A stretch of 64,000 nt of DNA from Diplonema papillatum (GCA_030068145.1 JAPJBO010000299.1:177057-241056); one strand, 5' to 3'; positions 32,026 through 44,169 are shown, counted from the first letter of the stretch. The notes: generated by a model not told the origin, from the letters alone. Program-made: numbers and translations.

Positions 32026-32741
32026 ATGCATTAATCTAGATTTATTCTTAAACCGGAAACAACAGAAGTCCCTCTTGAAATTAAAGAGGGTCTGGGGCCC
32101 AACGAATGGGCAACGCGCCACAAGATGGTGAAGCGTTCAGATATGATAAAGAAAAGGTGTCAAATATAACAAACGAGTGGCTGGAGGAATGTGTTGATGA
32201 TTATCCTCACCAACGCGTGGCTCGGTGCAATGGGCTCGAGATCTGGTTACAGGACTATCGACGTGCTTGCGGGTTGTTCGAAGAGGCGACAGCCGGATGC
32301 GATCTGTACTCATGGAGTGCTGCGCTCCGAGTCCTTTTGGTAAAAAAAGGAGCAAGCTCCATGCACACTTTCACGGAATTCACCGAGTACTTCCAACGGG
32401 AAGCGGTTTCGGCATTTGAGGAAAACGTGTGGCCTGCCATCATGCGAAAGACGGTGGATTTCACAAAGTTGTCGACTGTTCGCACCTATACTGCCGACAC
32501 ACTCACTTGCTTTCCACAGGGAACGTGGCTCCACACGACAGCAGGGATTGTGTTCCACATTTCTTCCTGTCCAAAGCTGGTATCGGACATCGTGAAGACT
32601 CTATCGGTAGTTGCCAGCAGTGGCCTTCCGCTCGACATCCCTGTTGTATGCACCTTCGTGTACTCGGGCTTACGAATCTTAGCCGCTACTACGATGCCAA
32701 TATCCGACGAGCAGCTCAAGCCTGATGAAGGTACAAGGTAG
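32026..32741 (+). CDS. candidate 5' part of a CLU-like gene (partial)
   Basis: Two overlapping frames look coding. About 32030-32155 reads LKPETTEVPLEIKEGLGPNE and WATRHKMVKRSDMIKK. 32106-32741 reads NEWLEECVDDYPHQRVARCN, TTAGIVFHISSCPKLVSDIV and ends YSGLRILAATTMPISDEQL. An intron near 32150-32180 could join them, and GAAG|GTACAAGG at about 32730 is a possible donor at the end. The last segment resembles a 'GLRxLAxxxxPI' stretch I associate with CLU-domain-like protist proteins, but that is weak. With 34593-35580 it may form one gene interrupted by non-coding or inserted DNA. Confidence 0.4.
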
Positions 32742-34592
32742 CCTCCATACTCTTTCCCTCCGAACACCAAATTGACTTCGTAAACGGAATGTACATGACT
32801 GCAAAGTCTCGGGCTGCATTGGGGCTCGGGCGTTTAGAACTTTCTGAGATAGAATGATCTGAGAATGAATACTTCGAAAGATAACAGATGGTGGAACGGA
32901 ATACTGATTACAGTACACGGCGGCATCACTACGATCCTTCAGGACTGATCTGAGTTGCACAAGCAACTGCGACATTGGGTTATCGCAATTCTGATCTGGA
33001 TCTCCACCTACCCGGCCACGGGTTCTTGGAAGTTTAATGTCAGCTAATTTCGTGCAAGCGTCGGCAGGAGCGAAGCGTACCAAAGAGTATCCTTCGATTT
33101 TGTTTTTGGTGTCTCGCGACTGTCGCTTCCCGGAACTGACTTCGACCGGGAGCAGAGTACCGGGTACAGCGGGTGTTCTCGGCTGCATCTCTTGAGGCCC
33201 GACGTGGTTTCTGACCCCATCTGACTCTGACTGAATACCCATTGACTGTGAGCGCGCTTCGGCGTGACTGCTTTGGGAAGAGGGACACTGCTTGGCACTC
33301 TCTACATACCCATTGACTGTCTCTACAAACTCTTTGACTGCGATCCGCTTCGGCGCCGGCTGGTTTGGAAGAGGGACACCCATTTACTGTGATCTGCCGA
33401 GTGACTACCCTCAAGCGAACCGCCGACAGAGATCCGCCGCAGTATTATTTGTTTTGTTTTCTTTCGCGCCCGTGTGCGTATACGTCGATCTTTGAGTGCG
33501 TGAGCCCCTCCGAAGAACGGTCCATCACAATTTCGCGCCCGTGTGCGGCTTTGAAGGGAAGAGACCGTCTGGGTTAGAATGCAAAGAATCTGTGGCGATA
33601 ATCTGCATCGCCGGAAGAGACCGAGATGCGACGATCGTCAGCCCGGTGGCTCAGGGTAGTAGACGCCCCTTCGCCGGCGCGCGCACCTGGTATGTGTCCG
33701 GATGTACGAGTACCGATGTCGTTCAGCCCGGAGAGGGGGTGTGATCCTGGAATGGATTCCTGGAAGGCGCTCGCCCGTCTGCCGTGGAGTACTTCTTGCA
33801 GGCGGTGCGCATGGGTCTGGTCTGCCTATCCCTTGCTCGGGTCTTAGGGTGGGTCTCTCCCGCTTGACGGGATTGTTGTCCCATTCCGAAAGAATGAGGA
33901 AGGTGAGCTGACATTCTTTGATCCAGCTGGGTTGGGTCTCTTAGTCGCCGCATGACTGTCTACTTGCAACCCCGCCTCATCCCAAACTTTTCTGGTGTTG
34001 GTTCGGGAAGGTACTGAGTTCGCGGCGGTTCGCGGAGGCGTGTCCTCGAACAAGGTGTGGTGGAAGAGGAGCTCGCAAGCTGGTTGAAGGAGAACTGTGT
34101 AAATGTTTCACCAGCTGCGCTTCCGCGCGTGTGACCTCAGCGTAAAAGAGGGGAGACCGTTCCAGTCTGCATCCCCCCCACAGCTCTTCTCTGCCAATGG
34201 TACCGTGTGAATGGCGCGATCGGGCCCACGGCAGCGCAAGCCAGCTAACGGTGGTAGCGCACGCAGCCTGCTCGCGGTCGCGCCGGCCCGGCCCGCAACT
34301 GCTAGACTAAACTTTTAGTCTAAAGCCGATTTGGCTCGAATAGAGGCTATTCACATTGCATGTTCATAGGACCACCAGTCTCGAATATTCTTTTCTGCAA
34401 GGGTCTCCCTGAACACTTCATACCAAAAGTCTTGAGTAGGAGATGTCGATTCTCACATGCGACAAAGCGCATTATGAATCACTTAGCAATCCACTTTTTA
34501 GAGTGTCGGTTTCCCTTGATTACATGTAAGTCGGAATGCACAAAATGACACTCTGTTGATCACAGACTTCATTCCTTTCCTATCTGCCACAG
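32742..34592. other. intergenic or intronic stretch, unidentified
   Basis: 33230-33400 contains related short repeats (CCCATTGACTGT ... GAAGAGGGACAC). 33570-34080 is GC-rich with several open frames but no domain found. Near 34308 is a small palindrome, AGACTAAACTTTTAGTCT. If the flanking exons are one gene, this is a large intron or an insertion. Confidence 0.35.
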
Positions 34593-35583
34593 GTTTTTTG
34601 CCACGACACTGCAGCTCTTGTCGTTCACGAGAGATATCGAGGAAATTGAAACAAGCTTTCGGTTCGGAGCTGATGGACGAAGGCAAATGCTACCCGTTGC
34701 GTTCCTAAGTGCCGTGCCAACAGCGGTCACCGCTCTGGACAGCTTCTTTGCTTCCGAGACCGACAGCACGAGGATTCATAAGTGCATGCTAGATCCTTGT
34801 TTGTCCGGTGAAGAGGACATGGACTTGTACCGTTCCTTGTCTGAGGATGCGCTCGTGTCTTACAGTGTGCCCGCGCTCAAGGAGCGAGTGTTACAAGCCA
34901 AAACGCCAGTCGAAGTGCGTGATATTTGTCGAGCAGCTGGTGTCCCAGCACGCCGAATGGGCTTGCTTCTACTTGAAATTAGCGAGGTGCACCACGTGGG
35001 CCATGAACAATGTAAAGAAGCGATTGTTGCGGAGTTGGTTGCGAGGTGCCTGAAAAGGGTAGCTGCTACACTGCTCGTAGCTTGTGAGGGATCTTTGCCA
35101 CAATCGAATGATATTCTCCTAGCGAAGGTGAACCAAGTGTTCTGCCTTGCTTGCTCATCTGTGGAGTCGTGGCCAACACTTCTTCTTATAGTAGCGAAGG
35201 CGTTTCCTGATTTATCCATGCTGCGGAGTCAGGGAGAGCGGAAAGCGCCTGAGCTGAAACACGCATTGCTCTCCCAGAAGCCAACGCCGACTATGCGTCA
35301 AATGATTGCTGTCCGCCTTGCTGGGTTTCTGGGAGCCAGCATAGCAGATAAATCTGTTACAGCTCTCACGGCGACGTGGTCAAAGCACAACACGCTGTCA
35401 GTGCGCTTCCTTCCATCTAAGACTTTTAAGCGCAGGATCGAAGTGTGCGCCGACTTGCAACTTACCAAACAACTGCCTGCCTTCGCCTTCGCGGTCGCCA
35501 ACAGCACGTTTCTTTCGTACTCTGCTGACCCATACGTCCAGGTGTGTGTTTACCAACTGCCGTCACCCAGACAGTGCGTGTGA
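34593..35583 (+). CDS. candidate 3' part of a CLU-like gene (partial, helical)
   Basis: After CTATCTGCCACAG (AG at 34591-34592) the frame reads FFATTLQLLSFTRDIEEIE and stays open to TGA at 35583. The protein is mostly helical. VRDICRAAGVPARRMGLLLL followed about 20 residues later by AELVARCLKRVAATLL resembles the 'GINxRxLG ... EMVARxxKxxL' segment of the CLU (clustered mitochondria) domain. The match is from memory and modest. A donor at CCAG|GTGTGTGT (about 35540) may end the exon early. There is no convincing ATG, so upstream exons are required. Confidence 0.45.
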
Positions 35584-35764
35584 AGAGCTGGTTGCGGTGC
35601 TATCTATTGCTCTCGGTGTTCGCGGTCAGTGCAGTGCTCCCGCTTACCTCCGAGCCTGAATGCCGGTAATAAGCATGGATCCACCTATTTTGTAGCACAA
35701 AAAGTCACAACTTTTCATAATTAGGTTAGACACTCTGCAAAGGTCCGCAAAGTTGTGAAAAGGT

Positions 35765-36340
35765 GTGGTACTCATTTGCATGCAAATGACTCCCCACTAA
35801 CGCAACAAGAAGACGAAAAGGTGTGAAAAGTTGTGTATTGATTTTGTTTTCCTGGAGTTTTCTTTGTGCCCGTCCCCCTACACGACCCTAGCCCTGGACT
35901 CGGGCCATGATTCTGTTAGTTTTTCGCACTCCGATGAACTCGGACTTGACTCGCGCCACTGCGCCCTCCACGGGTCGCGCAACGCTCGCGCCCTCCCGCC
36001 GGCTCTTCCCGGCTACTCGCGTCCTCCGCATCGCGGCGTGCCTATCGGCGCAAACGAGAAAGCGACGATCCCGATTCCTTTTCGGATTATGAAATAGTCA
36101 GTAACTTCCAAGAACAGTTGAAACCGACAAGAGTTGCGCCGCGCCGAAAGCGCGGAAAAAGTGACCCTTCTGGCGTCACGTAGCGAAAAGCTGGCATAGT
36201 GTGGTACTCATTTGCTTGCAAATGACTCCCAACGCAACAAGACGACGAAAAGGTGTGAAAAGTTGTGTATTGACTTTGTTGTTTTCCTGGAGTTTTCTTT
36301 GTGCCCTGTCCACCCTACACGACCCTAGCCCCACAGCCAC
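35765..36340 (+). mobile_element. LINE family B, short 3' copy B2 with ~125-bp direct flanks
   Basis: About 35888-36200 is a 5'-truncated family B tail, from DSGHDSVSFSHSDELGLDSR to a basic end RKRGKSDPSGVT and TAG. A ~125-bp sequence that starts with the GTGGTACTCATTTGCATGCA motif and continues through GAAAAGGTGTGAAAAGTTGT to CACGACCCTAGCC occurs on both sides (35765-35887 and 36201-36335). It is either an unusually long target duplication or LINE-linked sequence in tandem. Confidence 0.75.
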
Positions 36341-36769
36341 CGTCCATGGCTGTCCCCAGGGGTGAGTCAAGGATTTTTTATTCTTTTTTTTGGGCCGTTG
36401 GGAAGTACATGCAAAGTTCTGGTGCAGCTATGTTCGAGTGATCACCCTGACGGACGGACGGTTGACCCACGTGCAAATGTACACCCAACACAAGGTCGAC
36501 ATTTCTTGGTCGCGCTGAGATTACCCCCTCAGGTGACACCACTTTATCTTTAGCCATACTTCAACCGTCTTAGGGTTTAGACACTGATATAAAGCTTGGG
36601 CGATGCTAAGTTCTGGCGAAGCTAAGTTCGGGCGATGCTTAGTTCGAGGTGGGAGTCTAGAGTCTCCGAAGTTCAAAGTAGGACTATAGACCTACCCAGG
36701 AGGGATAAACCAGAGCATACATGGAGGACGTACCCAAGCGTACCAAGCTGTGAAAAGTTGTGGAAAGTT
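36341..36769. other. no gene; short GAAGCTAAGTTCGGGCGATG repeats
   Basis: Three or four diverged copies of GCGAWGCTWAGTTCGGG occur at 36597-36650, related to words at 13876-13920. Nothing coding is seen. Confidence 0.45.
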
Positions 36770-36867
36770 GTGGTACTCATTTGCATGCAAATGACTCCCC
36801 ACTAACGCAACAAGACGACGCAAAGTTGAGGAGACTGGCAAGGGAGCGGGGGGAACACATCACGGCG

Positions 36868-37971
36868 ATGGCGGCGCTTTCGGCGGCGCCATCGTCGATG
36901 CTCGACCGCCTCGGAGAAGCAGCAGAGCGGGCCAGCCGGGCAGCAGCGGCGGCTCGAAGCCAGAAGGAGCGAGGGGTGGCGCTGACGCTCCTGGAGGCGG
37001 CCATCAGCCTCCTGGAGGCGGAGCAAGGGAACGGGACGAGCCAGGGGGAACCGGCACTGTCGCAAGGACGGCCGAAGTACCAAGGCACGGATCGTGAAGG
37101 AGCACCGCAACCGCAACAGCAGCAACCGCAACAGCAGCAACAGCAACCGCAACAGCAGCAACAACAACAGCAGCGACAGCCCCAACAACAACGGCAACCG
37201 CGGCAACAAGCACAACAGCAACCACAACAACAGCGGCAACGACAGAAACAGCAACAGCAGCACCAGCAACCGCAAGAGCAGCAACGACAACCACAACAAC
37301 AACAGCAACAACGACAGCCACAACAGCGACAGCAGACCGAACCGCAACAACAACCGCAACAACAAGAGCAAACGCAGCAGCGGCGACAACAACAGTGGGT
37401 AGACGTCGTCAGACGGAAGGCGACCGTGTGCAGCGTGCACAGTTTCGACTGGAACGTGCCAATCCTTGAGTCGTGCTCATTCGAGGCGAAGAAGGAGGGG
37501 CTCTGGGTCGCACCCAGCGTCGATGAGGCCGAGACGGCGATGGGCGTGGCGGTCGATGCTGCAGCGCTGGCGACAGAGGAGGTTCGGTACGCGGTGTTGT
37601 GCCGACAGCCGTTCGAGAAGAGCGAGGCACGCCACGTCCTCGTGGAGACGGGCGTGGTGCAGCGGATGCACCTGTGGACGCACGGGGACGTTCGGCAGGC
37701 CGGGAAGGTAGGGAAGGTCCGGCAGGCGGCGACTGAAGGCGGACAGAAGCCCGGCGCGGCCACGGCGGTACTCGTCCTCACCGTGGCACGCAGGCACGCG
37801 ACGGCAGAAACGTGGGCATGCGTCGAGAAGGACCCGCACACGGCGATGACGCGTCTCTGCCGCCGGGCGGTGAAGGCGACTTCGCGCCTCGAAGCGGCCT
37901 CCATGTGGGGCGTGACGTCGCAGCAGGGCCGCCGTGAACTCCTGGTTCGGCCATCCTGCAGGGTCGGGTAG
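36868..37971 (+). pseudogene. LINE B1 ORF1 with polyglutamine tract
   Basis: The first in-frame ATG is 36868 (MAALSAAPSSMLDRLGEAAE). A helical, Ala/Arg-rich N-terminus is followed by a Gln/Pro/Arg-rich tract at about 37108-37398 (roughly 97 residues, mostly Gln). The C-terminal third starts WVDVVRRKATVCSVHSFDWN and has VLVLTVARRHATAETWACVE. It is probably the RNA-binding or particle-forming ORF1 protein, by position only; no known ORF1 fold is recognised. The frame breaks near 37965; the following frame continues NSWFGHPAGSGRDGCFWRPV. Confidence 0.6.
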
Positions 37972-38209
37972 GGATGGCTGCTTCTGGCGACCAGTCGGGA
38001 AGGAAGCGCGCGACGCCACGCCGGTCGTCGCATTAAATGCGGACGTGACGCGGGAGACCGCGTTGGCGTTGTTGAAGAAGTGGCGAGGTCGGGGGCGATG
38101 TTGTTCTTGGTGGGAGACGTCTTCTGCACGACATCCTTCGTGAGAAGCGGTATGCGGACGTGTGTGGTGACGGGGGGTGGCGGCCCGCCGTTCCGTGATC
38201 GAAAGGGAA

Positions 38210-38654
38210 GGGTCGCCCTTCATGGTCGTCAACGACTACGACAAGGGCGAGATGCCGCGGCCGCGTTCCAAGCGCCTCGCCTCCTCCCTCCCGACGGCGC
38301 CCGGCCAGAGGCGGCGCATGAAGCTGCCCGCCGCCGAAGTTCATACGGTTCCGGAGCCGGCTCCGTCCAACAAGCGGAAGCACGAGGAGGAGGGCGCAGC
38401 CGGGGGAAGCGGGACAGTCGCTAATCCAGCGAGCTGTGGCCGGTGTGGTCGAGATGCTGTCCCCGCCGCGCCAGCGTCTGAAGGAGCCGGTCGAGGGTGA
38501 GAAGGCCGGTCACCGGCACGAGCTGACCGATGGAGTGCGGGCTCCAGCGGAGTTTGAATGCGGCGATTGTCAGAAGACGATCCAGAAGGGCCGCATGCAG
38601 AGGAGGTGCGAAGAGTGCGGCGCCAGCGTGTGTGTCACGTGCTCGCGCGCCTGA
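38210..38654 (+). pseudogene. LINE B1 ORF1 end: basic linker and Cys-rich zinc motif
   Basis: The frame at 38177-38500 gives a basic, disordered stretch (PRPRSKRLASSLP, KRKHEEEGAAGG). The frame at 38436-38654 ends in FECGDCQKTIQKGRMQRRCE and CGASVCVTCSRA, a CxxC-x(n)-CxxC-x4-CxxC zinc-binding pattern seen ahead of the endonuclease in some non-LTR elements. A stop follows at once, then the 2A-like segment of ORF2. Confidence 0.6.
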
Positions 38655-39814
38655 CTGCCGTCAAGCCACGACGCCCGCGCGGACGGCGATGCTGCGGGAG
38701 CCCGCTTGATGCGATGTGGGGATGTGCATCCCAACCCTGGCCCCGGGCGCCGAACGCTCGCCTCGACCGCCGCGGCGGCTTTCCGCCGCGGACGTCGCCG
38801 TCGACCGGCCGGCGCAGCCCGGTACGTTACCGCGCGTATGCAGCACCGCGCGCGGGGCGTGGGTTCCCGGGTTGCCTCGCGGCGTGAGCGTGTTGAATGT
38901 GCGTGGCTACCGTCGAAGCACGACGCCCGTGAGTATGCGTACGCCGCGGGGGAACGGCTCTTGAGGTGCGGGGACGTCCACCCGAACCCTGGTCCCCCGC
39001 GCGATCTCACTCTTGCTGCAGTCAATGTTGGCTCGCTGGCCCTGCACATTGACGAGGTGCGTGCGATGGCGCCCGCAGACGCGATTGCGGTGCTGGAGAC
39101 GTCGATGGGCGAGTTGCAGCAGGCGCAGGCGACGGATTATCTCGCGAGACCGTGCGCCGTCGACGGGTCGAGGTGGAAGACGCTGTGGGGGCCGCCGCAA
39201 CCGCCGAAGCGCAGCAAGCACTGTCCGCACGGAAACCCGCATTCCGGGCAGAAGGGGGGCGGAGTCGTTGTGCTTGCCAGGCAGCCGGGGGTGGCCCACC
39301 TGCTGCCCAACGAATCGCTGCAGGAAGTGCGCAACCGGGTCATCCTATCTACACGATGATCGCGACGGGGGTCGGACGGATGTTGATGCACTTTTTTGCA
39401 GTCTACGCCCCATCGGGGAACACGGCAGCGGCGTCCCGGGAGCGGCTCCTGCAGACGGTCCTCTTCGAGGCGCAGGCCATGGTGGGGCAGGCCCCGGCGG
39501 TCGTGATGGGCGACTTCAACACGGACGTTGAGCGGTCGCCGGCGCTTCGGCATGCCCTCAGCAACGGGTGGACGGACGCAGCGCAGCTGCAGGCGGCGTG
39601 CGAGGGAGGACGACCGCCCAACACCTACACGGGCACGAACACGTCCGGCACGCGCATCGACTACGCCCTGATGAACCGCGCGGCCGCGTCCGCCTTTGTT
39701 GCATGCGAGACGATCGGGGTAGGGAGCGTGAGGGGCCACCGCTGCGTCCGGATTCGAACAGCAGACATGGAGGTTCAACGTGCCGCGAGCGATACCCGTG
39801 AAGCCGGCAGGTAG
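38655..39814 (+). pseudogene. LINE B1 ORF2 N-terminus: two 2A-like motifs and AP endonuclease
   Basis: RLMRCGDVHPNPGPG (about 38700-38745) and RLLRCGDVHPNPGPPRD (about 38962-39005) are near-duplicates, each after a DAR...AAG(A/E)R lead-in. So a ~260-bp segment is duplicated. APE motifs follow: LTLAAVNVGSLALHIDEV (Asn motif), AVLETSMGE (catalytic Glu). After a frame change near 39350: FFAVYAPSG, VVMGDFNTDVE (Asp/Asn pair), GTRIDYALM, and GHRCVRI in place of SDHxxV. A further frame change comes near 39800. Confidence 0.8.
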
Positions 39815-39844
39815 GGTCGTCGAGGTCCCGAGGCTGGATGCCGT

Positions 39845-41653
39845 GTGCGCCGCGGCCCGCGAGGGGGACGTCGAAGGGGCGTGGATGGCGCTCTCCGCAA
39901 TGTGCGAGCAGTACCTGCTGACCGCAGCGGGATGCCTGCCTGTGAAAGACGTGCGCACACCGGCCGCGGTAACTCGGAGCTGAAGATGACTCGCGTTGCG
40001 GCGAGGAGTACGCCGGACCGGGGCGTGGCGTGCGAGACGGAGCTGAGGCACGGGAATGCGATCCGGCGTCTGGAGCACTACGTCTACCAGCGAGCTCGCC
40101 TAGAAGCGTCCGGACCTTTCCAGGTGCCCCAAGAACTCCGCTTGTGCTGGCTGCGCTGTCTCGCCGTGATCCGTGGCGGCGGGGTCGGCGGGCCGCCCCC
40201 CTCCGACCCGCCGAGCGCAGAGGTCGCCCGCGTTTACTTGCACGACGTACGACTGCGCAGTGCGAGATACAACGCGGCTGCGGCGAGGGTACGGAAGAGG
40301 CAGCAACAGGAGAGGCAGCTGACGATGTTTGGGACGGATCGCCGGGCTCTTGTGACGATGCTGCGGGGGGGTCCGGGGCAGGCGGCCGATGCGGTGCGGA
40401 CAGCGGACGGGCGGCTCACCGCCAACGTCGAGGAGATGGACGAGGTGCTGCAGGAGGCGTGGGACCCGATCCTGCGCATGTACGGGGAAGGACGCCCAGA
40501 GCCCGAGTACGAGGCGTTCCGCAGGGCCTTCGAGGGTCTTCTTCCCCGCCGCCAGATGGACCTGCGGGATGTGACCGGGAGCGAGCTACGGGATGTGCTC
40601 AACAAGCGGAAGAAGAAGACTACGGCGTGTGGGCGCTTGGACGAGCTGAAGGCCCTGCCTGACGAGCTGCTGGACGGGTTCGCGACGCTCTTCAATCTGG
40701 TGGAGGAGCGAGGGGAGTGGCCGAGGGGTATGTTGACGTCGTTGGTGTCGCTCATACCAAAGACCGACGACACCTCGCCAACGAACTTGCGGCCAATCAA
40801 CGTGACGAGCTGCGTCTATCGGTTGTGGGCCTGCAGGCGTTTGCAAGACGTCATGGAGTGGCAGGACGGCTGGACTCTTCCGTCGCAGCACGGCTTCCGC
40901 AGAGGGCATCGGACGGACGACGTCCTCATGGAGCTGACGACGCTGATCGAGGAGACGCTGCTCGACGAGTCGAAATCGCTGTACATGGTCGCACTCGATT
41001 TCGCGAAGTGCTTCGACCGGGTACCGCAGGGGATCGTTCTCCGGCTCGCCGAAGAGATGGGCCTCGACGCGCGCATCCTGCGCCCCCTGCGCGCCATGTA
41101 CCGTGGGATGAAGCGCCGGTTTAAGTTGCCGCTGGGCGTAGGGTCCGAGTTTGAGGTCACCAACGGTATCTTGCAGGGGTGCCCACTTTCGGTGATCCTC
41201 ATCAACGCCTTGCTGTCGATTGTGCTCCGAGCGGTGTCGGTGCGCGTACCGGAGGTTTCGTCGGAGTCGCTGGCGGATGATGCCACGCTCTTCGCGTCCG
41301 TGGAGTCCGAGCTGCAGCAGGCGGTCGACGTCATCGCACAGTTCTGCGCCCTGACAGGGATGCGGCTGAACATGACGAAGACACTGGCGATGGGGATCCC
41401 CGCGGGCACGGCGCGGCAGCGTCGGCGGCGGCCCTATACGAGCGTGCTGGCAGTCGGCGACGAGACGATACCAACAGCGACGCCGGCGAAGATCCTCGGT
41501 GTGCGCACGTGTGTCACGAGCGTTCAGGCGGAACGTACCAGCGACGCGCGTCTGAAGGCCCATAACGCATTGCTGGACACGCTGAGCACCATTCGAGGTC
41601 CGCTGCGAGGTGGCGAGCTCCAATGTCCTCGGAAGCGTGGGGTACGTGCCTGA
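39845..41653 (+). pseudogene. LINE B1 reverse transcriptase domain
   Basis: The RT domain lies in one long frame. LVSLIPKTDDTSPTNLRPIN, SQHGFRRGHRTDDVLMELTT, catalytic VALDFAKCFDRVPQGI (about 40988), TNGILQGCPLSVILINALLS and SLADDATLFASV (about 41265), with Leu in place of the usual Phe/Tyr before the catalytic ADD. The true frame probably begins near 39970 (NSELKMTRVAARS); the earlier part is in a shadow frame. Sequence is close to family A through the RT, so the two families are related. The frame is lost at about 41645. Confidence 0.85.
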
Positions 41654-44169
41654 GGGGGCTGCGATCGCGGGTAGTGAAGGGTGCTTTCGGGACGAAGCAT
41701 CCGTCGATGAATGTGACGGCGGCTGGGCGAAAGCCCACCGTATGGACCACTGATGGCACGGCCACAAGATCCTGTGCTCGCTTTTCGACGCGTGCGAGAG
41801 GCTCCCCCGCGTGTACGCCCGCATGCTGAACGTCGCCCGACTTTACAGCCGGCACGGTGTGTTGTTGCCGAAGGCGCGCCTAGGACCTGTCGGGATCGCC
41901 ATCTCTGACGGTTTCACGGTCGCGGGCATCGATTTCGAAGGTAGCGATTTAGCGACCGCGGCGCCGGCTTCTCGACATGGAGGGGCGAGAGGCACCACAC
42001 CATCCGGGCGCGGCTACGGCAGACGACCTGGACGCAGCTTGCGAGGCAACGACCGTCTTACGACGGCGTGCAGGCAGGGATGGACTGCAGGCGTATGAAC
42101 GAACTGCGCCTAGCGACGGCTGACGCTGGCGAGAAACGTGCGCTGGCGGTGATTCTGTCCGGGGGTGTGTTCCTCGCAGCGCGGTGGGGACGGAATGCGC
42201 GTGCGAACGGAGGGGCGGCCGGGTCAGACGGGTCGCCGAGCTCCTCGGCGTCCGTGTCGTCGACCGCCTCTGATACGACAGGCAGCTTTGACGAGCACGC
42301 CTCCGAATCCTCCTCTTCGGAACCTCAGCGTCCGCCGCTGGACCGCGGCTGCAGGGACTGCGACCGGGGCGTCCAGGACACAGCGGATCACCTATGGTGG
42401 GAGTGCCCCGCCTACGACGAGATTCGCGGCCGTCCTTGCTTCGCCGAACTCCTGCGGGCGGACCGGGCGAGGTGGCCGTCTTGCACGCGTGTGCATGGGG
42501 TTATTGTCGAAGGAATGCGGGTGGAGGTCGCGGCCCTTCACCGCCTCATGTCGGGTGTACGCTGCACGCGTGGAGGCGGAGCGACGCCGCCTCTCCGCTG
42601 TGCAACCGATGCACCCCTGGCACGCGGCTGCGCCGCTGCCGGCGGTACAACACCTGTTCGACTTCGACCGCCTTCCGGATGAGCCGCCGGGATGGCCGTA
42701 CGGCGGCCGTGCGATGCGCGCGCTCAAGGGCTGGCACTGAGGTGGACGAACGCGGGCGAGGTGTCGTGCGTCGAGCTGGCAGTGGACTTCGAGGTCCACA
42801 CCGGGCCTGCCCCCCCGGGAGTACGAAGGCTCGCCGCCAACCAGAGGGGGAAGACCCTCTGGACGATGCTGTCGACATTGTGCCGCCTGTGCCAAGACTT
42901 GCAGCTGCCGTCGCCGTTGCCAGCCGAGCGGAAGGTCCGGGTGGGCTCGATGAGGACCCTGGGGGCGATGCGGTGGGGGGGATTGACACCTCGCCCACGC
43001 TTCGCCGGGGGCGAGGAGACGCACGGGGTGCTGGAGACGAGCTTTCCGCGGGCAGCTGCCGGGGACGGGAAGAACTGGGGCGGCGACGTGTTCCCGCAGT
43101 ACGACGCGGCGCGGCGGGCACAGCGTTCGCTGCGCTGGGACGTGCCCACCCCTCTGCCGCAACGCCCGCGCCTTCCCGTGCTTGTACCGGCTGCGCAGGC
43201 GGACCCTCTGCTCCGCACGCAGTCGGTCTGCGATGCCTGCGCAAAGCAGAAGTGCGCGGTGTGCACTGGCATGCGAAGAAACTACAGCCTTGTAGTTGAC
43301 CAGTGCTGCCAGGTGCACCACCGCCCGGACGACGGCCTGCGCATTCAATGCTGCCGGGCGCATCGGCTGACGCGATGCGGGACGTGCCCGAACGCCGACG
43401 CGTGCTGCGGACGGGGGCATCACAGGGGTGGTGCTGGCCGCGACAGCAGCAGTGGCGACGGGGGTGGCGGTGGTCATGGCGGCCGAGGCGGCGAAGACGA
43501 CAGTGGCGGAGACGGGGGCGGCGGCCGCGGCACTGGTCGCGGCCGCGCACGCGGCGGCGGTCGCGGCAGCGTTCGCGGCGGGGAACGCGGCGGCGGCGGT
43601 GGCGGTCGCAGCCTTGGCGAGAGCGACGGCCTCACAGGCCGGAAGCGGCGCGCGCCGTCCCCACCTGGGACACCTACCAGCCGTGGCCGGAGGAGGCGGA
43701 CGACGAAGTCGCCCCCGAAGCGCGCCCCCCCGCCAGCAGGCAGGAAGCGACCCGCGCCATGCACCCCCACGGCCTCTCCCGCAGCCGCGCTGCGCGCAAT
43801 ACGACGACGACGCGCCGACCTCGGCGACGGCGGCACTGGCCTCGCCGGCCCGAACACACCGCGCCCACCCGGCCCCGCCCGGCCCTCTTCGATGGCAGGC
43901 CCTGACTCGGGCCATGATTCTGTTAGTTTTTCGCACTCCGATGAACTCGGACTTGACTCGCGCCCACTGCGCCCTCCACGGGCGCCGGCTCTTCCCGGCT
44001 TCTCGCGTCCTCCGCATCGCGGCGTGCCTATCGGCGCAAGCGAGAAAGCGAAGATTCCGATTCCTTTTCGGATTACGAACTCGTGAGCAACTGCCAACAA
44101 CAGTTGCAACCGACTAGAGTTGCGCCGCGCCGAAAGCGCGGAAAAAGTCACCCTTCTGGAGTCACGTAG
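41654..44169 (+). pseudogene. LINE B1 ORF2 C-terminus
   Basis: Coding remains are spread over several frames. 42068-42682 has CRDCDRGVQDTADHLWWECP, the CxxC...HxxxxxC zinc motif equivalent to family A's. 42692-44086 has CVELAVDFEVHT and LTPRPRFAGGEETHGVLET (equivalent to family A's VELALDFEAYT and RPRFAAGRRTEAM). Then come a Cys-rich stretch (SVCDACAKQKCAVCTG, CCRAHRLTRCGTC) and long Gly/Arg-rich repeats. The final residues, QQQLQPTRVAPRRKRGKS, precede the stop at about 44169 and are shared with copies B2 and B3. About 10 codons of 3' UTR lead to the 41-bp motif. Confidence 0.75.

Noticed and set aside
36777-38129. 450-residue minus-strand ORF rich in Cys
   Set aside because: Antisense of the CAR-rich polyQ tract in LINE ORF1; composition artefact.
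40586-41824. 412-residue minus-strand ORF
   Set aside because: Lies opposite the RT domain, whose motifs are clear on the + strand.
42392-44017. 541-residue minus-strand ORF
   Set aside because: Antisense shadow of GC-rich LINE ORF2 C-terminal sequence, Ala/Arg-rich with no domain.
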